In this document: positions 8,410 through 17,594 of the stretch, in pieces
How positions within the stretch are numbered: the first letter of the stretch is position 1
Layout: every line of letters begins with the position of its first letter
The notes under the pieces: generated by a model
Databases searched by the model: none
Told to the model about the DNA's origin: nothing
Seen by the model: only the letters and a program-made list of their open reading frames with translations
Assembly (NCBI GenBank): GCA_016709725.1
Contig: JADJMG010000011.1
Span: 1-64,000 of the forward strand
Length of the DNA stretch: 64,000 nucleotides
DNA from: Bacteroidota bacterium
Lineage (GTDB): Bacteria > Bacteroidota > Bacteroidia > AKYH767-A > OLB10
Direction: 5' to 3'
Program-made: the position numbers and the translations under genes

Positions 8410-8895
8410 TTATTCGGCAGCGTCAGTGCTATCGGATGCGGTAGCATCGCCAGCTTTTGGAGCGGCTTTCTTAGCACGGCTACGACGGGTGGTTTTAGCA
8501 GCCGCTTTCTTGCCTGATTTTTCTTTTTGTAGATTATCGTTATAGTCTACTAATTCGATCATCGCCATTTCAGCAGCATCACCAGGACGGTTACCTACTT
8601 TAATGATACGAGTGTAGCCACCCGGACGATCAGCAATTTTTACGCTTACGTCACGAAACAATCCGCTAACGGCATCTTTACTTTGTAAGTAAGAGAAAAC
8701 CACTCGACGTGAATGTGTAGTGTCGTCTTTAGACTTTGTAATAAGAGGCTCTACATATACACGCAATGCTTTCGCTTTTGCAACTGTAGTGAATATACGT
8801 TTATGTGTAATAAGAGAAATAGCCAAATTGCTTAACATAGCAACTCTATGACTCGTAGTACGGCCGAGGTGATTGTGTTTTTTACCGTGACGCAT
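8410..8895 (-). CDS. rplQ: 50S ribosomal protein L17
   Basis: 161 residues beginning MRHGKKHNHLGRTTSHR, the conserved L17 start. The core domain ends near residue 115 (MIELVDYN). A further ~45 residues rich in Lys, Ala and Asp/Glu form an extension longer than in E. coli (127 residues), common in this phylum. L17 binds 23S rRNA near the exit tunnel. It is the last gene of the supercluster, 52 bases after rpoA, and is followed by a strong hairpin. Confidence 0.97.
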   Translation of the reverse strand: MRHGKKHNHLGRTTSHRVAMLSNLAISLITHKRIFTTVAKAKALRVYVEPLITKSKDDTTHSRRVVFSYLQSKDAVSGLFRDVSVKIADRPGGYTRIIKVGNRPGDAAEMAMIELVDYNDNLQKEKSGKKAAAKTTRRSRAKKAAPKAGDATASDSTDAAE

Positions 8896-8947
8896 GTTGT
8901 ATTCGTGTTATTATAATCTTCGCTCTACGCGATTTATTTATTTTTAA

Positions 8948-9940
8948 TTAATCTTTATCAATACCGTATTTCGCGATATTCATTCCGAAGTTTAAGTTCT
9001 TACTGCGAACTAATTCTTCTAATTCTGTCAATGACTTCTTACCGAAATTGCGGAATTTTAATAAGTCAGCTTTTGTATAGCTTACTAAATCGCCCAACGT
9101 TTCTACATCGGCAGCTTTCAAACAATTTAGGGCACGAACACTTAAATCCATGTCTACTAATTTTGTTTTTAATAACTGACGCATGTGAAGAGTCGTCTCG
9201 TCTAATTCTTCGGTCACTTGCTTAGGCTTCGACTCCAAGGTAATCTTCTCGTCGCTAAACAACATGAAATGATGAATCAAGATTTCTGCTGCATCTTTCA
9301 ATGCTTCCTTCGGATGAACAGATCCATCAGAAGTAATTTCAACGACTAACTTTTCGTAATCGGTTTTTTGCTCAACACGATAGTTCTCGATGAAATATTT
9401 TACGTTTCTGATCGGCGTGTAAATTGCATCTAAGAAGATCGTACCGATGGGTGCTGTTGCTGTTTTGTTCTCTTCAGAAGGAACATAACCGCGACCTTTT
9501 TCAATCGTAATATCCAATTGTAATTTCACAGAAGGATCCATGTTGCAAATCACGAAATCAGGATTTAACACTTGGAATGCAGTGGTATGTTTTGCAATAT
9601 CGCCAGCGGTAAATGTTTCTTTACCGTTCACCATCACGTGTACTTTTTCTGAGTCAGTACCTTCAATTTGTTGCTTGAAACGTACTTGTTTCAAGTTCAA
9701 AATCATTTCGGTTACATCTTCAATAACACCTTTAATTGTTGAGAATTCATGATCAACTCCGCCAACTTTAATAGAAGTGATGGCAAAGCCTTCTAAGGAA
9801 CTGAGTAGGATTCTACGCAGTGCATTTCCAACGGTTATTCCGTATCCCGGTTCTAGCGGACGGAATTCGAACTGACCGAATGTTTCGGTCGAATGATTCA
9901 TGATCACTTTGTCCGGTTGCTGAAAAGCTAATATCGCCAT
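8948..9940 (-). CDS. rpoA: DNA-directed RNA polymerase subunit alpha
   Basis: 330 residues. The N-terminal assembly domain has GNALRRILLSSLEGFAI at ~38-54, which forms the alpha dimer and the beta/beta' contacts. The C-terminal domain (~255-330) carries LNCLKAADVETLGDLV and FRNFGKKSLTELEELV, the helix-hairpin-helix that contacts UP elements and activators. Length and sequence are normal and the frame is intact. It lies between rpsD and rplQ, the standard alpha-operon position. Confidence 0.98.
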   Translation of the reverse strand: MAILAFQQPDKVIMNHSTETFGQFEFRPLEPGYGITVGNALRRILLSSLEGFAITSIKVGGVDHEFSTIKGVIEDVTEMILNLKQVRFKQQIEGTDSEKVHVMVNGKETFTAGDIAKHTTAFQVLNPDFVICNMDPSVKLQLDITIEKGRGYVPSEENKTATAPIGTIFLDAIYTPIRNVKYFIENYRVEQKTDYEKLVVEITSDGSVHPKEALKDAAEILIHHFMLFSDEKITLESKPKQVTEELDETTLHMRQLLKTKLVDMDLSVRALNCLKAADVETLGDLVSYTKADLLKFRNFGKKSLTELEELVRSKNLNFGMNIAKYGIDKD

Positions 9941-10017
9941 GTGAGTTATATGTGTTTATAGTTTACTAAATAATTATTGCAGAATTAAGGGCTTCTACGT
10001 GGCCACAAATTCAAGGA

Positions 10018-10623
10018 TTACTTAGAGTACAATTCGACAATCAACTGCTCCTTGATGTTCTCAGTGAGTTCTTCACGAGCTGGAGGATTGATGAATTTAC
10101 CTGCCATTTGGCTTCCATCCCACTCTAACCAACCGTACTTAGCCATACGAGATGCTAATGATTCGGTGATGGTTTCAAGTGATTTTGATTTTTCACGAAC
10201 GGCCACTACATCTCCAGAACGTAATGTATAAGAAGGAATGTTTACCAACTTACCATTCACTGTAATGTGACGATGAGAAACCAATTGACGTGCGCCCGAA
10301 CGACTTGATGAAAGTCCTAAGCGATACACTACATTATCTAAGCGTGATTCGATCAGTTTCAACAAGTTTTCACCTGTGATACCATCCATACGATTCGCTT
10401 TATCGAAAATTTTCGCGAATTGACGCTCAAGGATTCCGTACATGTACTTCACCTTTTGCTTCTCCATCAACTGAGTTGAATATTCAGAAACTTTTGCGCG
10501 CTTCTTACTATTCCCATGTTGTCCAGGAGGATAATTACGCTTTTCGAAATTTTTGTCAGGACCGAAAATCGGCTCGCGAAATTTTCGAGAGATTCTGGTC
10601 TTGGGGCCTATATATCTTGCCAT
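10018..10623 (-). CDS. rpsD: 30S ribosomal protein S4
   Basis: 201 residues, starting MARYIGPKTRISRKFREPIF. The S4 RNA-binding domain lies around residues 91-155 (ESRLDNVVYRLGLSSSRSGA, then GARQLVSHRHITVNG). The N-terminus lacks the zinc-binding Cys cluster. S4 nucleates 30S assembly on 16S rRNA; in E. coli it also represses its own operon, which I cannot confirm here. Confidence 0.97.
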   Translation of the reverse strand: MARYIGPKTRISRKFREPIFGPDKNFEKRNYPPGQHGNSKKRAKVSEYSTQLMEKQKVKYMYGILERQFAKIFDKANRMDGITGENLLKLIESRLDNVVYRLGLSSSRSGARQLVSHRHITVNGKLVNIPSYTLRSGDVVAVREKSKSLETITESLASRMAKYGWLEWDGSQMAGKFINPPAREELTENIKEQLIVELYSK

Positions 10624-10662
10624 TTTATTTAATTACTTAATCTTAGTTTGACCTTTCAAGAA

Positions 10663-11052
10663 TTAGATACGACGACGCTTTGGAGGGCGGCAACCGTTAT
10701 GAGGGATGGGAGTAATGTCAATGATTTCTGTTACTTCCACTCCAGAGTTATGTATAGTACGGATGGCTGACTCTCTGCCAGATCCTGGACCTTTTACAAA
10801 CACTTTTACCTTACGAAGGCCAGCTTCAAAAGCTACTTTCGAACAGTCTGCAGCAGCAAGCTGTGCAGCATAAGGTGTGTTTTTCTTCGATCCACGAAAG
10901 CCCATCTTACCAGCAGAAGCCCAAGAAATTACTTGGCCACTGTTGTTCGTAAGGCTTATAATGATGTTGTTAAAAGTAGCATTGATATGCGCCTCGCCGG
11001 TCGCCTCAACTTTCACTACTCTTTTCTTTACGGCTTTTGTTGTTTTAGCCAT
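10663..11052 (-). CDS. rpsK: 30S ribosomal protein S11
   Basis: 129 residues. Clear S11 motifs: GEAHINATFNNIIISLTN, WASAGKMGFRGSKKNTPYAA, GPGSGRESAIRTI and the C-terminal PHNGCRPPKRRR. S11 sits on the 30S platform next to the anticodon path. Frame intact; 39 bases upstream of rpsD. Confidence 0.98.
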   Translation of the reverse strand: MAKTTKAVKKRVVKVEATGEAHINATFNNIIISLTNNSGQVISWASAGKMGFRGSKKNTPYAAQLAAADCSKVAFEAGLRKVKVFVKGPGSGRESAIRTIHNSGVEVTEIIDITPIPHNGCRPPKRRRI

Positions 11053-11089
11053 GGGTCAGAACGTCTATATTAAATAAGTTAATTAAAGA

Positions 11090-11467
11090 TTATTTAGTTA
11101 CCTTTTTCTTGTTGGCAACTGTCTTACGCTTACCCTTACGAGTACGAGTATTGTTTTTTGTGCGTTGTCCGCGAACAGGTAAACCTAAACGGTGACGGAT
11201 TCCACGGTAGCTACCGATGTCCATCAAGCGCTTAATGTTCAACTGAGTTTCTGAACGCAATGCACCTTCCACACGGAAGTTGTCATTGATGATGGTACGA
11301 ATTGCTGTCAATTCATCATCATTCCATTCATTCACCTTCTTGTTGAAATCAACACCGGCAGTAGTTAGTATCTTTTGGGCAGCCGAACGACCGATGCCAT
11401 AGATGTAAGTGAGACCTATCTCACCTCTTTTATTTTTTGGTAAATCAATACCAGATATACGAGCCAT
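11090..11467 (-). CDS. rpsM: 30S ribosomal protein S13
   Basis: 125 residues, starting MARISGIDLPKNKRGEIGLT, with the helix-two-turn-helix (YIYGIGRSAAQKIL) and the C-terminal RGQRTKNNTRTRKGKRKT tail that reaches the P-site tRNA. S13 forms bridges to the 50S subunit. Frame intact; 37 bases after rpmJ. Confidence 0.98.
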   Translation of the reverse strand: MARISGIDLPKNKRGEIGLTYIYGIGRSAAQKILTTAGVDFNKKVNEWNDDELTAIRTIINDNFRVEGALRSETQLNIKRLMDIGSYRGIRHRLGLPVRGQRTKNNTRTRKGKRKTVANKKKVTK

Positions 11468-11504
11468 TATCTGACGTAATTTCTATTATTTTAATTTAAA
11501 TATT

Positions 11505-11620
11505 TTACCCTTGACGCATTTTAAAACGTGGGTTCTTTTGTTGATCACATACAAGCGACCTTTGCGACGCACGATTTTACAATCTGCACTGCGTTTTTTA
11601 AGTGATGGGCGTACTTTCAT
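11505..11620 (-). CDS. rpmJ: 50S ribosomal protein L36, zinc-free form (frameshift)
   Basis: As written the frame leaves the family after VINK. Adding one A to the AAAA run near 11540 gives 38 residues ending KKNPRFKMRQG, the normal L36 end. Only one Cys (SADCK) is present where the zinc form has Cys-x-x-Cys and later Cys/His, so this is the C-minus variant. The gene is too short for simple ORF detection and is easily missed. It sits between infA and rpsM as expected. Confidence 0.9.
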
Positions 11621-11647
11621 TTTTAATCTTTGTTTTCCGTGAACGGA

Positions 11648-11866
11648 TTATTTATAACGATACGTTATTCTTCCTTTTGTTAGATCGTATGGAGACATCT
11701 CTACTTTCACTTTATCACCGGGAAGAATTTTGATGTAATGCATCCTCATTTTTCCACTGATGTGTGCTATGATTTCGTGTCCATTCTCTAATTCAACGCG
11801 GAACGTTGCATTGGAGAGTGCTTCTGTAATCGTGCCGTCTTGTTCGATGGCAGGTTGCTTTGACAT
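11648..11866 (-). CDS. infA: translation initiation factor IF-1
   Basis: 72 residues, a single OB fold: MSKQPAIEQDGTITEALSNA, GHEIIAHISGKMRMHYIKIL and KGRITYRYK at the end. IF-1 occupies the A site during 30S initiation. Length matches the family exactly. It is 4 bases downstream of map, so the pair is probably translationally coupled. Confidence 0.97.
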   Translation of the reverse strand: MSKQPAIEQDGTITEALSNATFRVELENGHEIIAHISGKMRMHYIKILPGDKVKVEMSPYDLTKGRITYRYK

Positions 11867-11870
11867 TTGA

Positions 11871-12692
11871 TCAGGCGAGTGTTTCTATTTTCTCTGTTAT
11901 GTAACTATTTTCTTCGATGGCAAGTTCAATGTATGAGTAGGTACTTAAGATATCAGGACCTGCCTCAGTGATTGCAATGGTATGTTCAAAATGCGCAGAA
12001 GGCTTTCGATCTCCTGTGATTAATGTCCATCCATCTTTCAATTGGATGATGCTGCGAGTACCTCTGTTGATCATGGGCTCGATGGCGATGGTCATTCCAG
12101 CTTTTAGCTGAGGACCTGAACCTCGTTTTCCATAATTTGCAACTTCTGGTTTTTCATGCAATTGTTTTCCAATTCCATGTCCCACTAACTCTCTCACCAC
12201 ACCGTAACCATTTTTTTCAGCGTATCCTTGGATCGCAGCGCTTACATCGCCAATTCGGTTTCCCACTTTGGCTTGTTCGATTCCCTTGAGTAAGGAAGTC
12301 TTTGTAACACGCAACAACTGCAACGTATCTTCATTCACTTCACCAACAGGAAAGGTATAAGCCGAATCCCCGTGATATCCATTCATAAAGGCACCGCAGT
12401 CCACTGAAACCACATCCCCTTCTTTAATTACTCTTGCTCCAGGCATGCCGTGAACAATTTCTTCGTTTACCGAGATACAAAGCGTATGCTTGAATCCATG
12501 ATAACCTTTGAAGGATGGTGTTGCGCCATGATCGCGAATAAACTTTTCAGCTATTGCGTCCAATGACGATGTAGTTACACCGGGTTTAAGATTTTTGGCT
12601 ACTTCAGCCAATGTCTTGCCAACAAGTAAAGAACTATTGCGGATGTACTCGATCTCCTCTGCTGTCTTGTACACTATAGTACCACCGCTCAT
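11871..12692 (-). CDS. map: type I methionine aminopeptidase
   Basis: 273 residues; removes the initiator methionine from nascent proteins. The two-metal site is visible: Asp in VSVDCGAFMNGYHGDSAYTF (both Asp ligands), His in VGHGIGKQLHEKPEV, Glu in AIEPMI and Glu in FEHTIAITE. The C-terminal ~20 residues extend slightly past the E. coli enzyme. Its place between secY and infA is usual for this phylum and couples the enzyme to ribosome production. Confidence 0.96.
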   Translation of the reverse strand: MSGGTIVYKTAEEIEYIRNSSLLVGKTLAEVAKNLKPGVTTSSLDAIAEKFIRDHGATPSFKGYHGFKHTLCISVNEEIVHGMPGARVIKEGDVVSVDCGAFMNGYHGDSAYTFPVGEVNEDTLQLLRVTKTSLLKGIEQAKVGNRIGDVSAAIQGYAEKNGYGVVRELVGHGIGKQLHEKPEVANYGKRGSGPQLKAGMTIAIEPMINRGTRSIIQLKDGWTLITGDRKPSAHFEHTIAITEAGPDILSTYSYIELAIEENSYITEKIETLA

Positions 12693-12708
12693 TTTAATTC
12701 AATTGTAA

Positions 12709-14070
12709 TTATGCGGTTACTCCTGCAGCAGAACGTCCTTTGATACGACCTGATTTCATCAGACCATCGTAGTGACGCATCAAGAGATGACTCTCAATTT
12801 GCTGTAAAGTATCCAACACTACTCCTACTACAATCAGCAACGAAGTACCGCCGTAGAACTGAGCAAAATTACTATTCACACCAGCCATATTCGCAAACGA
12901 TGGTAGAATCGCTACCAAGGCAAGGAAGATAGAACCAGGCAATGTAATTTTTGACATGATATCATCAATGAATTCTGATGTTTTTCTTCCTGGTTTAACA
13001 CCGGGAACAAATCCACCATTCTTCTTCATATCATCTGCCATTTGACTTGGATTAACCGAGATAGCAGTATAGAAATAAGTAAAGATGATAATCATAGAAG
13101 CAAACACAACATTATACAACACGGAAGTGAAATCGGTAATTTGTGCTGCGAAACCTTGCCATGATGCTGATTCTGGGAAGAACTGTGCAATGTAAGCAGG
13201 AATAAACATGATAGCTTGCGCAAATACAATCGGCATTACACCAGCAGCATTTACTTTAAGCGGAATGTATTGACGAACGCCACCGTATTGTTTGTTACCT
13301 ACAATCTTCTTCGCAAACTGAACTGGAATTTTTCGAGTTCCTTGCACCAAGAGAATCACAGAAACTACAACCAGGAACAAGGCTACCATTTCAATTAAGA
13401 AGATAACAAGTCCACCCCCTTGCTCATTCAAACGAGATAAGAACTCATCACGTAATGCGAATGGCAAACGTGCGATGATACCCGTCATGATGATTAAAGA
13501 AATACCATTACCAATTCCTTTTTCTGTGATACGCTCACCCAACCACATAATGAATAATGTTCCCGCTATAATAATTAATGTAGCTGTGAACATAAAGAAT
13601 GCGGGAGAAATAATATCAGGATTAGAATACGCGATAATAGCACCGGGCGCTTGAGCTTTCAAGTTAATTAAATAACCTGGAGCTTGGAAAATAACCACGA
13701 TAACGGTTAAGATACGAGTAATTTGATTCAACTTCTTACGACCACTTTCACCTTCCTTTTGCAATTTCTGGAAATACGGAACTGCAATTCCTAAAAGTTG
13801 AACTACGATCGAAGCAGAGATATAAGGCATGATTCCTAATGCTACTACAGATGCTTGCGAAAACGCACCACCTGAGAAAGCATCTAATAAACCTAATATA
13901 CCGCCAGACGTTTGTTCACGAAGACCTGCCAATTGCGTAGGATCAATACCGGGTAATACCACATGTGCCGCCAAACGATAAACAAGGAGGAACAATAAAG
14001 TATTAACGATCCTTGAACGAAGGTCATCAATCTTAAATATGTTTTGTATTGTCTGTATGAAGTTCTTCAT
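12709..14070 (-). CDS. secY: preprotein translocase subunit SecY
   Basis: 453 residues with ten predicted membrane helices; the central pore subunit of the Sec translocon. Recognisable parts: plug region GGILGLLDAFSGGAFSQASV after helix 1, LGERITEKGIGNGISLII in the middle, and the cytoplasmic loop ending NPSQMADDMKKNGGFVPGV before the last helices. It exports the many signal-peptide proteins of this window, including T9SS cargo. Frame intact. Confidence 0.98.
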   Translation of the reverse strand: MKNFIQTIQNIFKIDDLRSRIVNTLLFLLVYRLAAHVVLPGIDPTQLAGLREQTSGGILGLLDAFSGGAFSQASVVALGIMPYISASIVVQLLGIAVPYFQKLQKEGESGRKKLNQITRILTVIVVIFQAPGYLINLKAQAPGAIIAYSNPDIISPAFFMFTATLIIIAGTLFIMWLGERITEKGIGNGISLIIMTGIIARLPFALRDEFLSRLNEQGGGLVIFLIEMVALFLVVVSVILLVQGTRKIPVQFAKKIVGNKQYGGVRQYIPLKVNAAGVMPIVFAQAIMFIPAYIAQFFPESASWQGFAAQITDFTSVLYNVVFASMIIIFTYFYTAISVNPSQMADDMKKNGGFVPGVKPGRKTSEFIDDIMSKITLPGSIFLALVAILPSFANMAGVNSNFAQFYGGTSLLIVVGVVLDTLQQIESHLLMRHYDGLMKSGRIKGRSAAGVTA

Positions 14071-14132
14071 ATATTCTTATTAGATGGTTTTGAGGGGTCC
14101 ACCTTTTCTTTCAATAGTTGACGTTGCGCCAC

Positions 14133-14555
14133 CTATTTTTCAATAGCAGCAGCAGCTGTAGCAGAAAATGCATGTGCAGTCACATTCAATTTCGCTGATA
14201 ACTCACCACGACCAAGAATTTTGATGAGGTCATTTTTGGAAACAAGTCCACGATCAATAAATACTTGTTGATCGAAAGTGCTGATGCCATGTTCGTCAGC
14301 AATACGTTGAAGAGTATCCAAGTTTATACCTGCAAACTCCACACGATTAATATTGGTAAATCCGAATTTCGGAAGACGGCGTTGAAGGGGCATTTGACCT
14401 CCTTCGAATCCGATTTTACGGCTATAACCACTGCGTGAAGCCGCACCTTTGTGACCACGTGTAGAAGTACCGCCACGACCAGAACCCGTACCACGTGCAA
14501 TACGCTTACGATTCTTAGTTGATTTATTAGCTGGTTTAAGATTGCTCAAATCCAT
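14133..14555 (-). CDS. rplO: 50S ribosomal protein L15
   Basis: 140 residues. N-terminal Gly/Arg-rich arm (KRIARGTGSGRGGTSTRGHKG) that threads into 23S rRNA, and FEGGQMPLQRRLPKFGF. The C-terminal globular part is normal. L15 is a late 50S assembly protein. It is 62 bases before secY. Confidence 0.97.
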   Translation of the reverse strand: MDLSNLKPANKSTKNRKRIARGTGSGRGGTSTRGHKGAASRSGYSRKIGFEGGQMPLQRRLPKFGFTNINRVEFAGINLDTLQRIADEHGISTFDQQVFIDRGLVSKNDLIKILGRGELSAKLNVTAHAFSATAAAAIEK

Positions 14556-14588
14556 AATCTCTGTTTATTTCTCTTATTCGGTAGATAC

Positions 14589-14765
14589 TTATTTTTTTAC
14601 AACACGAACCAAGTGAGTCACCTTCGACAACATCCCCGTAATTTGAGGTGTTGATTTCATTTCGACTGTTTTATTCATGCTTAATCCAAGCGCCTTCAAG
14701 GTACGCTTTTGATTTTCCGGGCGATTAATTCCGCTTTTTATCTGAGTGATAGATATCATTTCCAT
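14589..14765 (-). CDS. rpmD: 50S ribosomal protein L30
   Basis: 58 residues from MEMISITQIKSGINRP through QKRTLKALGLSMNK to LVRVVKK. These are the L30 motifs (ITQIKSxI, TLxALGL, and V-x-H-x-V-x-V at the end). Length is typical. The gene is too short for a 60-residue cutoff. It lies between rpsE and rplO as in other spc operons. Confidence 0.93.
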   Translation of the reverse strand: MEMISITQIKSGINRPENQKRTLKALGLSMNKTVEMKSTPQITGMLSKVTHLVRVVKK

Positions 14766-14783
14766 TTTGTAAATTCTTTGATA

Positions 14784-15299
14784 TTATCCGTTAAATACTT
14801 TACTGATATCAACATTTCTTTGTTGAGCTACTGCATGAGCATCACGCATTTTCAACAAGGCATCGATGGTCGCTTTAACTACGTTGTGTGGATTTGAAGA
14901 TCCCTTAGACTTAGCAAGTACATCGGTAATTCCAACGCTTTCCAATACGGAACGCATCGCACCACCTGCAATTACACCAGTACCAGGAGAGGCAGGCTTT
15001 AGGAACACGCGTGCTCCACCAAACTTTCCGTCCTGCTCATGAGGAACAGTTCCTTTTCTTAATGGGATACGCACTAAGTTCTTCTTAGCATCATCTATTG
15101 CTTTAGTAACTGCATTCGTTACTTCTTTTGCTTTGCCGAGACCGTGTCCAACCACACCTTTCTCATCTCCTACTACCACGATGGCAGCGAATCCAAAAGC
15201 GCGACCACCTTTGGTCACTTTTGTAACACGATTTACAGACACCAGTTTATCGTGGAGTTCAGTATCGGTTGACTTTACGCGTTTGCTGTTTTGAATCAT
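14784..15299 (-). CDS. rpsE: 30S ribosomal protein S5
   Basis: 171 residues. dsRNA-binding-like N-domain with KLVSVNRVTKVTKGGRAFGF and VVVGDEKGVVGHGLGKAKEV, then VFLKPASPGTGVIAGGAMR in the C-domain. S5 helps decoding accuracy and mRNA unwinding. No unusual change is seen in the conserved loops. Confidence 0.98.
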   Translation of the reverse strand: MIQNSKRVKSTDTELHDKLVSVNRVTKVTKGGRAFGFAAIVVVGDEKGVVGHGLGKAKEVTNAVTKAIDDAKKNLVRIPLRKGTVPHEQDGKFGGARVFLKPASPGTGVIAGGAMRSVLESVGITDVLAKSKGSSNPHNVVKATIDALLKMRDAHAVAQQRNVDISKVFNG

Positions 15300-15327
15300 T
15301 TGATATTTCGTAAACTATCGGTTCGAA

Positions 15328-15681
15328 TTAGAATTGTAGACCTGCTTCACGTGCACCATCAGCCAAAGCTTTGATACGTCCATGATATAAATAACCGCCA
15401 CGATCGAAGGTTACTGCAGTGATTCCTGCTGCTTTTGCTTTTTCTGCAACGATTTTCCCTACAGAGGTAGCTTGTTCAACTTTGTTAGATTTTGCATCTA
15501 CTCCACTTTCACGTGAAGAAGCTGCTGCGATTGTGTGTCCATTCACATCATCAATCAACTGTGCGTAGATCGACTTGTTACTTCTGAATACTGACAATCT
15601 TGGACGTTCAGCCGTGCCCGTAACTATTTTACGAATGCGAGAGCGAATCTTTTTGCGGCGTACGAGTTTTTTATCTTGCAT
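15328..15681 (-). CDS. rplR: 50S ribosomal protein L18
   Basis: 117 residues. Basic N-terminus (MQDKKLVRRKKIRSRIRK), then RPRLSVFRSNKSIYAQLIDD and the C-terminal FDRGGYLYHGRIKALADGAR. L18 binds 5S rRNA with L5 and carries it into the 50S subunit. Length normal, frame intact. Confidence 0.98.
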   Translation of the reverse strand: MQDKKLVRRKKIRSRIRKIVTGTAERPRLSVFRSNKSIYAQLIDDVNGHTIAAASSRESGVDAKSNKVEQATSVGKIVAEKAKAAGITAVTFDRGGYLYHGRIKALADGAREAGLQF

Positions 15682-15711
15682 GATAAATTGGAAACTTTCC
15701 TAATTAATTAA

Positions 15712-16266
15712 TTATTTTTTAGAGGCTGACTTACCAGCTTTTCTACGAAGTTGTTCACCTACGAACTTAATACCTTTTCCTTTGTAAGGCTCAGGAGTAC
15801 GGAGTGAGCGAATGCGGGCAGCTACCTGACCTAACAATTGCTTGTCATGACTCTCCAACGTAATGATTGGATTTTGTCCTTTATCTTGGCGAGTAGCTAC
15901 TTTGATTTCAGAGGGAATATCAAAAACTACGTGATGAGAATATCCTAACACCATATCAAGAAGATTTCCTTGATTGGTAGCACGGTAACCCACACCAACT
16001 AATTCTTGTTCCACTTTAAAACCGGTAGATACACCTACAACCATGTTATTGATTAAGGCACGATACAAACCATGTAAAGCGCGATGACGTTTTTGCTCAG
16101 TAGCTCTGCTCAATACAATTTGATCAGTTTCTACTTTCACTTCAATACCATCAGCTACAGTTTGTGTTAAAGTTCCTTTTGGTCCTTTAACAACGACATC
16201 AAGGCCGCTAACAGATACCTGTACTCCACCAGGTAATGGGATTGGATTTTTTCCTACACGTGACAT
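15712..16266 (-). CDS. rplF: 50S ribosomal protein L6
   Basis: 184 residues with two similar halves. Start MSRVGKNPIPLPGGVQV, middle LINNMVVGVSTGFKVEQELVGVGYRA, and the C-terminal EPYKGKGIKFVGEQLRRKAG motif. L6 lies near the factor-binding site beside the sarcin-ricin loop. Frame intact. Confidence 0.98.
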   Translation of the reverse strand: MSRVGKNPIPLPGGVQVSVSGLDVVVKGPKGTLTQTVADGIEVKVETDQIVLSRATEQKRHRALHGLYRALINNMVVGVSTGFKVEQELVGVGYRATNQGNLLDMVLGYSHHVVFDIPSEIKVATRQDKGQNPIITLESHDKQLLGQVAARIRSLRTPEPYKGKGIKFVGEQLRRKAGKSASKK

Positions 16267-16290
16267 TTTATCGACGTAATTTTTTTATTA

Positions 16291-16692
16291 TTAAGACACG
16301 AAACATATTACTTCACCACCTACGTTCATCTGACGGGCTTCTTTGTCCGTCATCAATCCACGAGATGTGGAAACGATGGCAATACCCAGACCGTTAATTA
16401 CACGTGGAATGCTATCTGCTTTCACGTATTTTCTTAAACCCGGACGTGAGATACGGCGAATATTATTGATGGCCGGAAGCTTACTCACTGCATTGTATTT
16501 CAAGGCGATTTTGATATTACCTTGTTTGTTGTCGGAATCTTCAAACTTATAGTTTGAGATAAAACCTTTATCAAACAGGATCTTGGTCATTTCCTTTTTC
16601 ATGTTTGATGCGGGTACTTCAACAACACGGTGATTTGCTTTTACCGCGTTTCGTATCCGGGTTAAATAATCTGCTATTGGATCGGTATACAT
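16291..16692 (-). CDS. rpsH: 30S ribosomal protein S8
   Basis: 133 residues, starting MYTDPIADYLTRIRNAVKA, with RPGLRKYVKADSIPRVINGLGIAI and STSRGLMTDKEARQMNVGGE near the end. S8 is a primary 16S rRNA binder; in E. coli it represses the spc operon by binding mRNA at rplE, which I could not test here. Confidence 0.98.
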   Translation of the reverse strand: MYTDPIADYLTRIRNAVKANHRVVEVPASNMKKEMTKILFDKGFISNYKFEDSDNKQGNIKIALKYNAVSKLPAINNIRRISRPGLRKYVKADSIPRVINGLGIAIVSTSRGLMTDKEARQMNVGGEVICFVS

Positions 16693-16735
16693 GGACTAGT
16701 TGATTCTTTTGTTGATCAATTATTAAAACTTGGGA

Positions 16736-17005
16736 TTACCAGCTAGATTTTGTTACTCCAGCAATTTTTCTTTCGAGGGCGAGTTTACGAAACATCACAC
16801 GAGAAATTCCAAATTGACGTAAATAACCTCTTGGACGTCCAGTGAGTTTGCAGCGATTTCTAACACGGCAAGGCGTAGAGTTCTTAGGTAACTTTTGTAA
16901 CCCAACATAATCGCCTGCTGCTTTCAATGCTGCACGTTTCTCAGCATATTTTTCTACCAAACGGATGCGCTTTAATTCGCGCGCTTTGATCGATTCTTTT
17001 GACAT
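16736..17005 (-). CDS. rpsN: 30S ribosomal protein S14, zinc-free form
   Basis: 89 residues. The core PCRVRNRCKLTGRPRGYLRQ with FGISRVMFRKLA marks S14. Two Cys six residues apart are present, but not the Cys-x-x-Cys pairs of the zinc form, so this is the longer C-minus type. It begins at MSKESIKAREL and lies 11 bases after rplE. S14 works in the 30S head. Confidence 0.96.
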   Translation of the reverse strand: MSKESIKARELKRIRLVEKYAEKRAALKAAGDYVGLQKLPKNSTPCRVRNRCKLTGRPRGYLRQFGISRVMFRKLALERKIAGVTKSSW

Positions 17006-17016
17006 CGTTCGAAATA

Positions 17017-17574
17017 TTATTTAGTTTGATTTTTAAATGGAATTCCAAATTCCTTTAACAATTCCAAAGCTTCATTGTCCTTGGTAGCGGTGGTCACAAA
17101 AGTGATATCCATACCTTGAATTTTGCTCACTTTGTCGATATCAATTTCTGGGAAAATGATTTGCTCAGTAACGCCTAACGTGTAATTACCACGTCCGTCA
17201 AAACCTTTATCATTCACACCACGGAAGTCGCGAATACGAGGAAGAGCTACGGCAACCAAACGATCCAGAAATTCATACATTCTGTCACCGCGAAAGGTTA
17301 CTCTTGCTCCGATCGGCACACCTGCACGGAGTTTAAAATTCGAAATGTCTTTGCGTGACTTGGTAGACACTGCTTTTTGACCTGTAACGGTAGTCATTTC
17401 ATTAATGGCAGTTTCAATAATTTTCTTATCGGAAACTGCATCTCCTAGACCCTGATTTAAACAAATTTTGGTAAGGCGAGGAACTTGCATTACACTTTTG
17501 TATTGAAACTTATCGCGCAATGACTTCATCATCTCAGTGCGGTATTTCGTTTTCAGGCGTGGTTCGTAATTCAT
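17017..17574 (-). CDS. rplE: 50S ribosomal protein L5
   Basis: 185 residues. MNYEPRLKTKYRTEMMKSL, then PRLTKICLNQGLGDAVSDKK, LRAGVPIGARVTFRGDRMYE and RGNYTLGVTEQIIFPEID. L5 binds 5S rRNA and contacts P-site tRNA. Frame intact; 20 bases after rplX. Confidence 0.98.
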   Translation of the reverse strand: MNYEPRLKTKYRTEMMKSLRDKFQYKSVMQVPRLTKICLNQGLGDAVSDKKIIETAINEMTTVTGQKAVSTKSRKDISNFKLRAGVPIGARVTFRGDRMYEFLDRLVAVALPRIRDFRGVNDKGFDGRGNYTLGVTEQIIFPEIDIDKVSKIQGMDITFVTTATKDNEALELLKEFGIPFKNQTK

Positions 17575-17594
17575 ATCTTTTTACCTCCGACCGG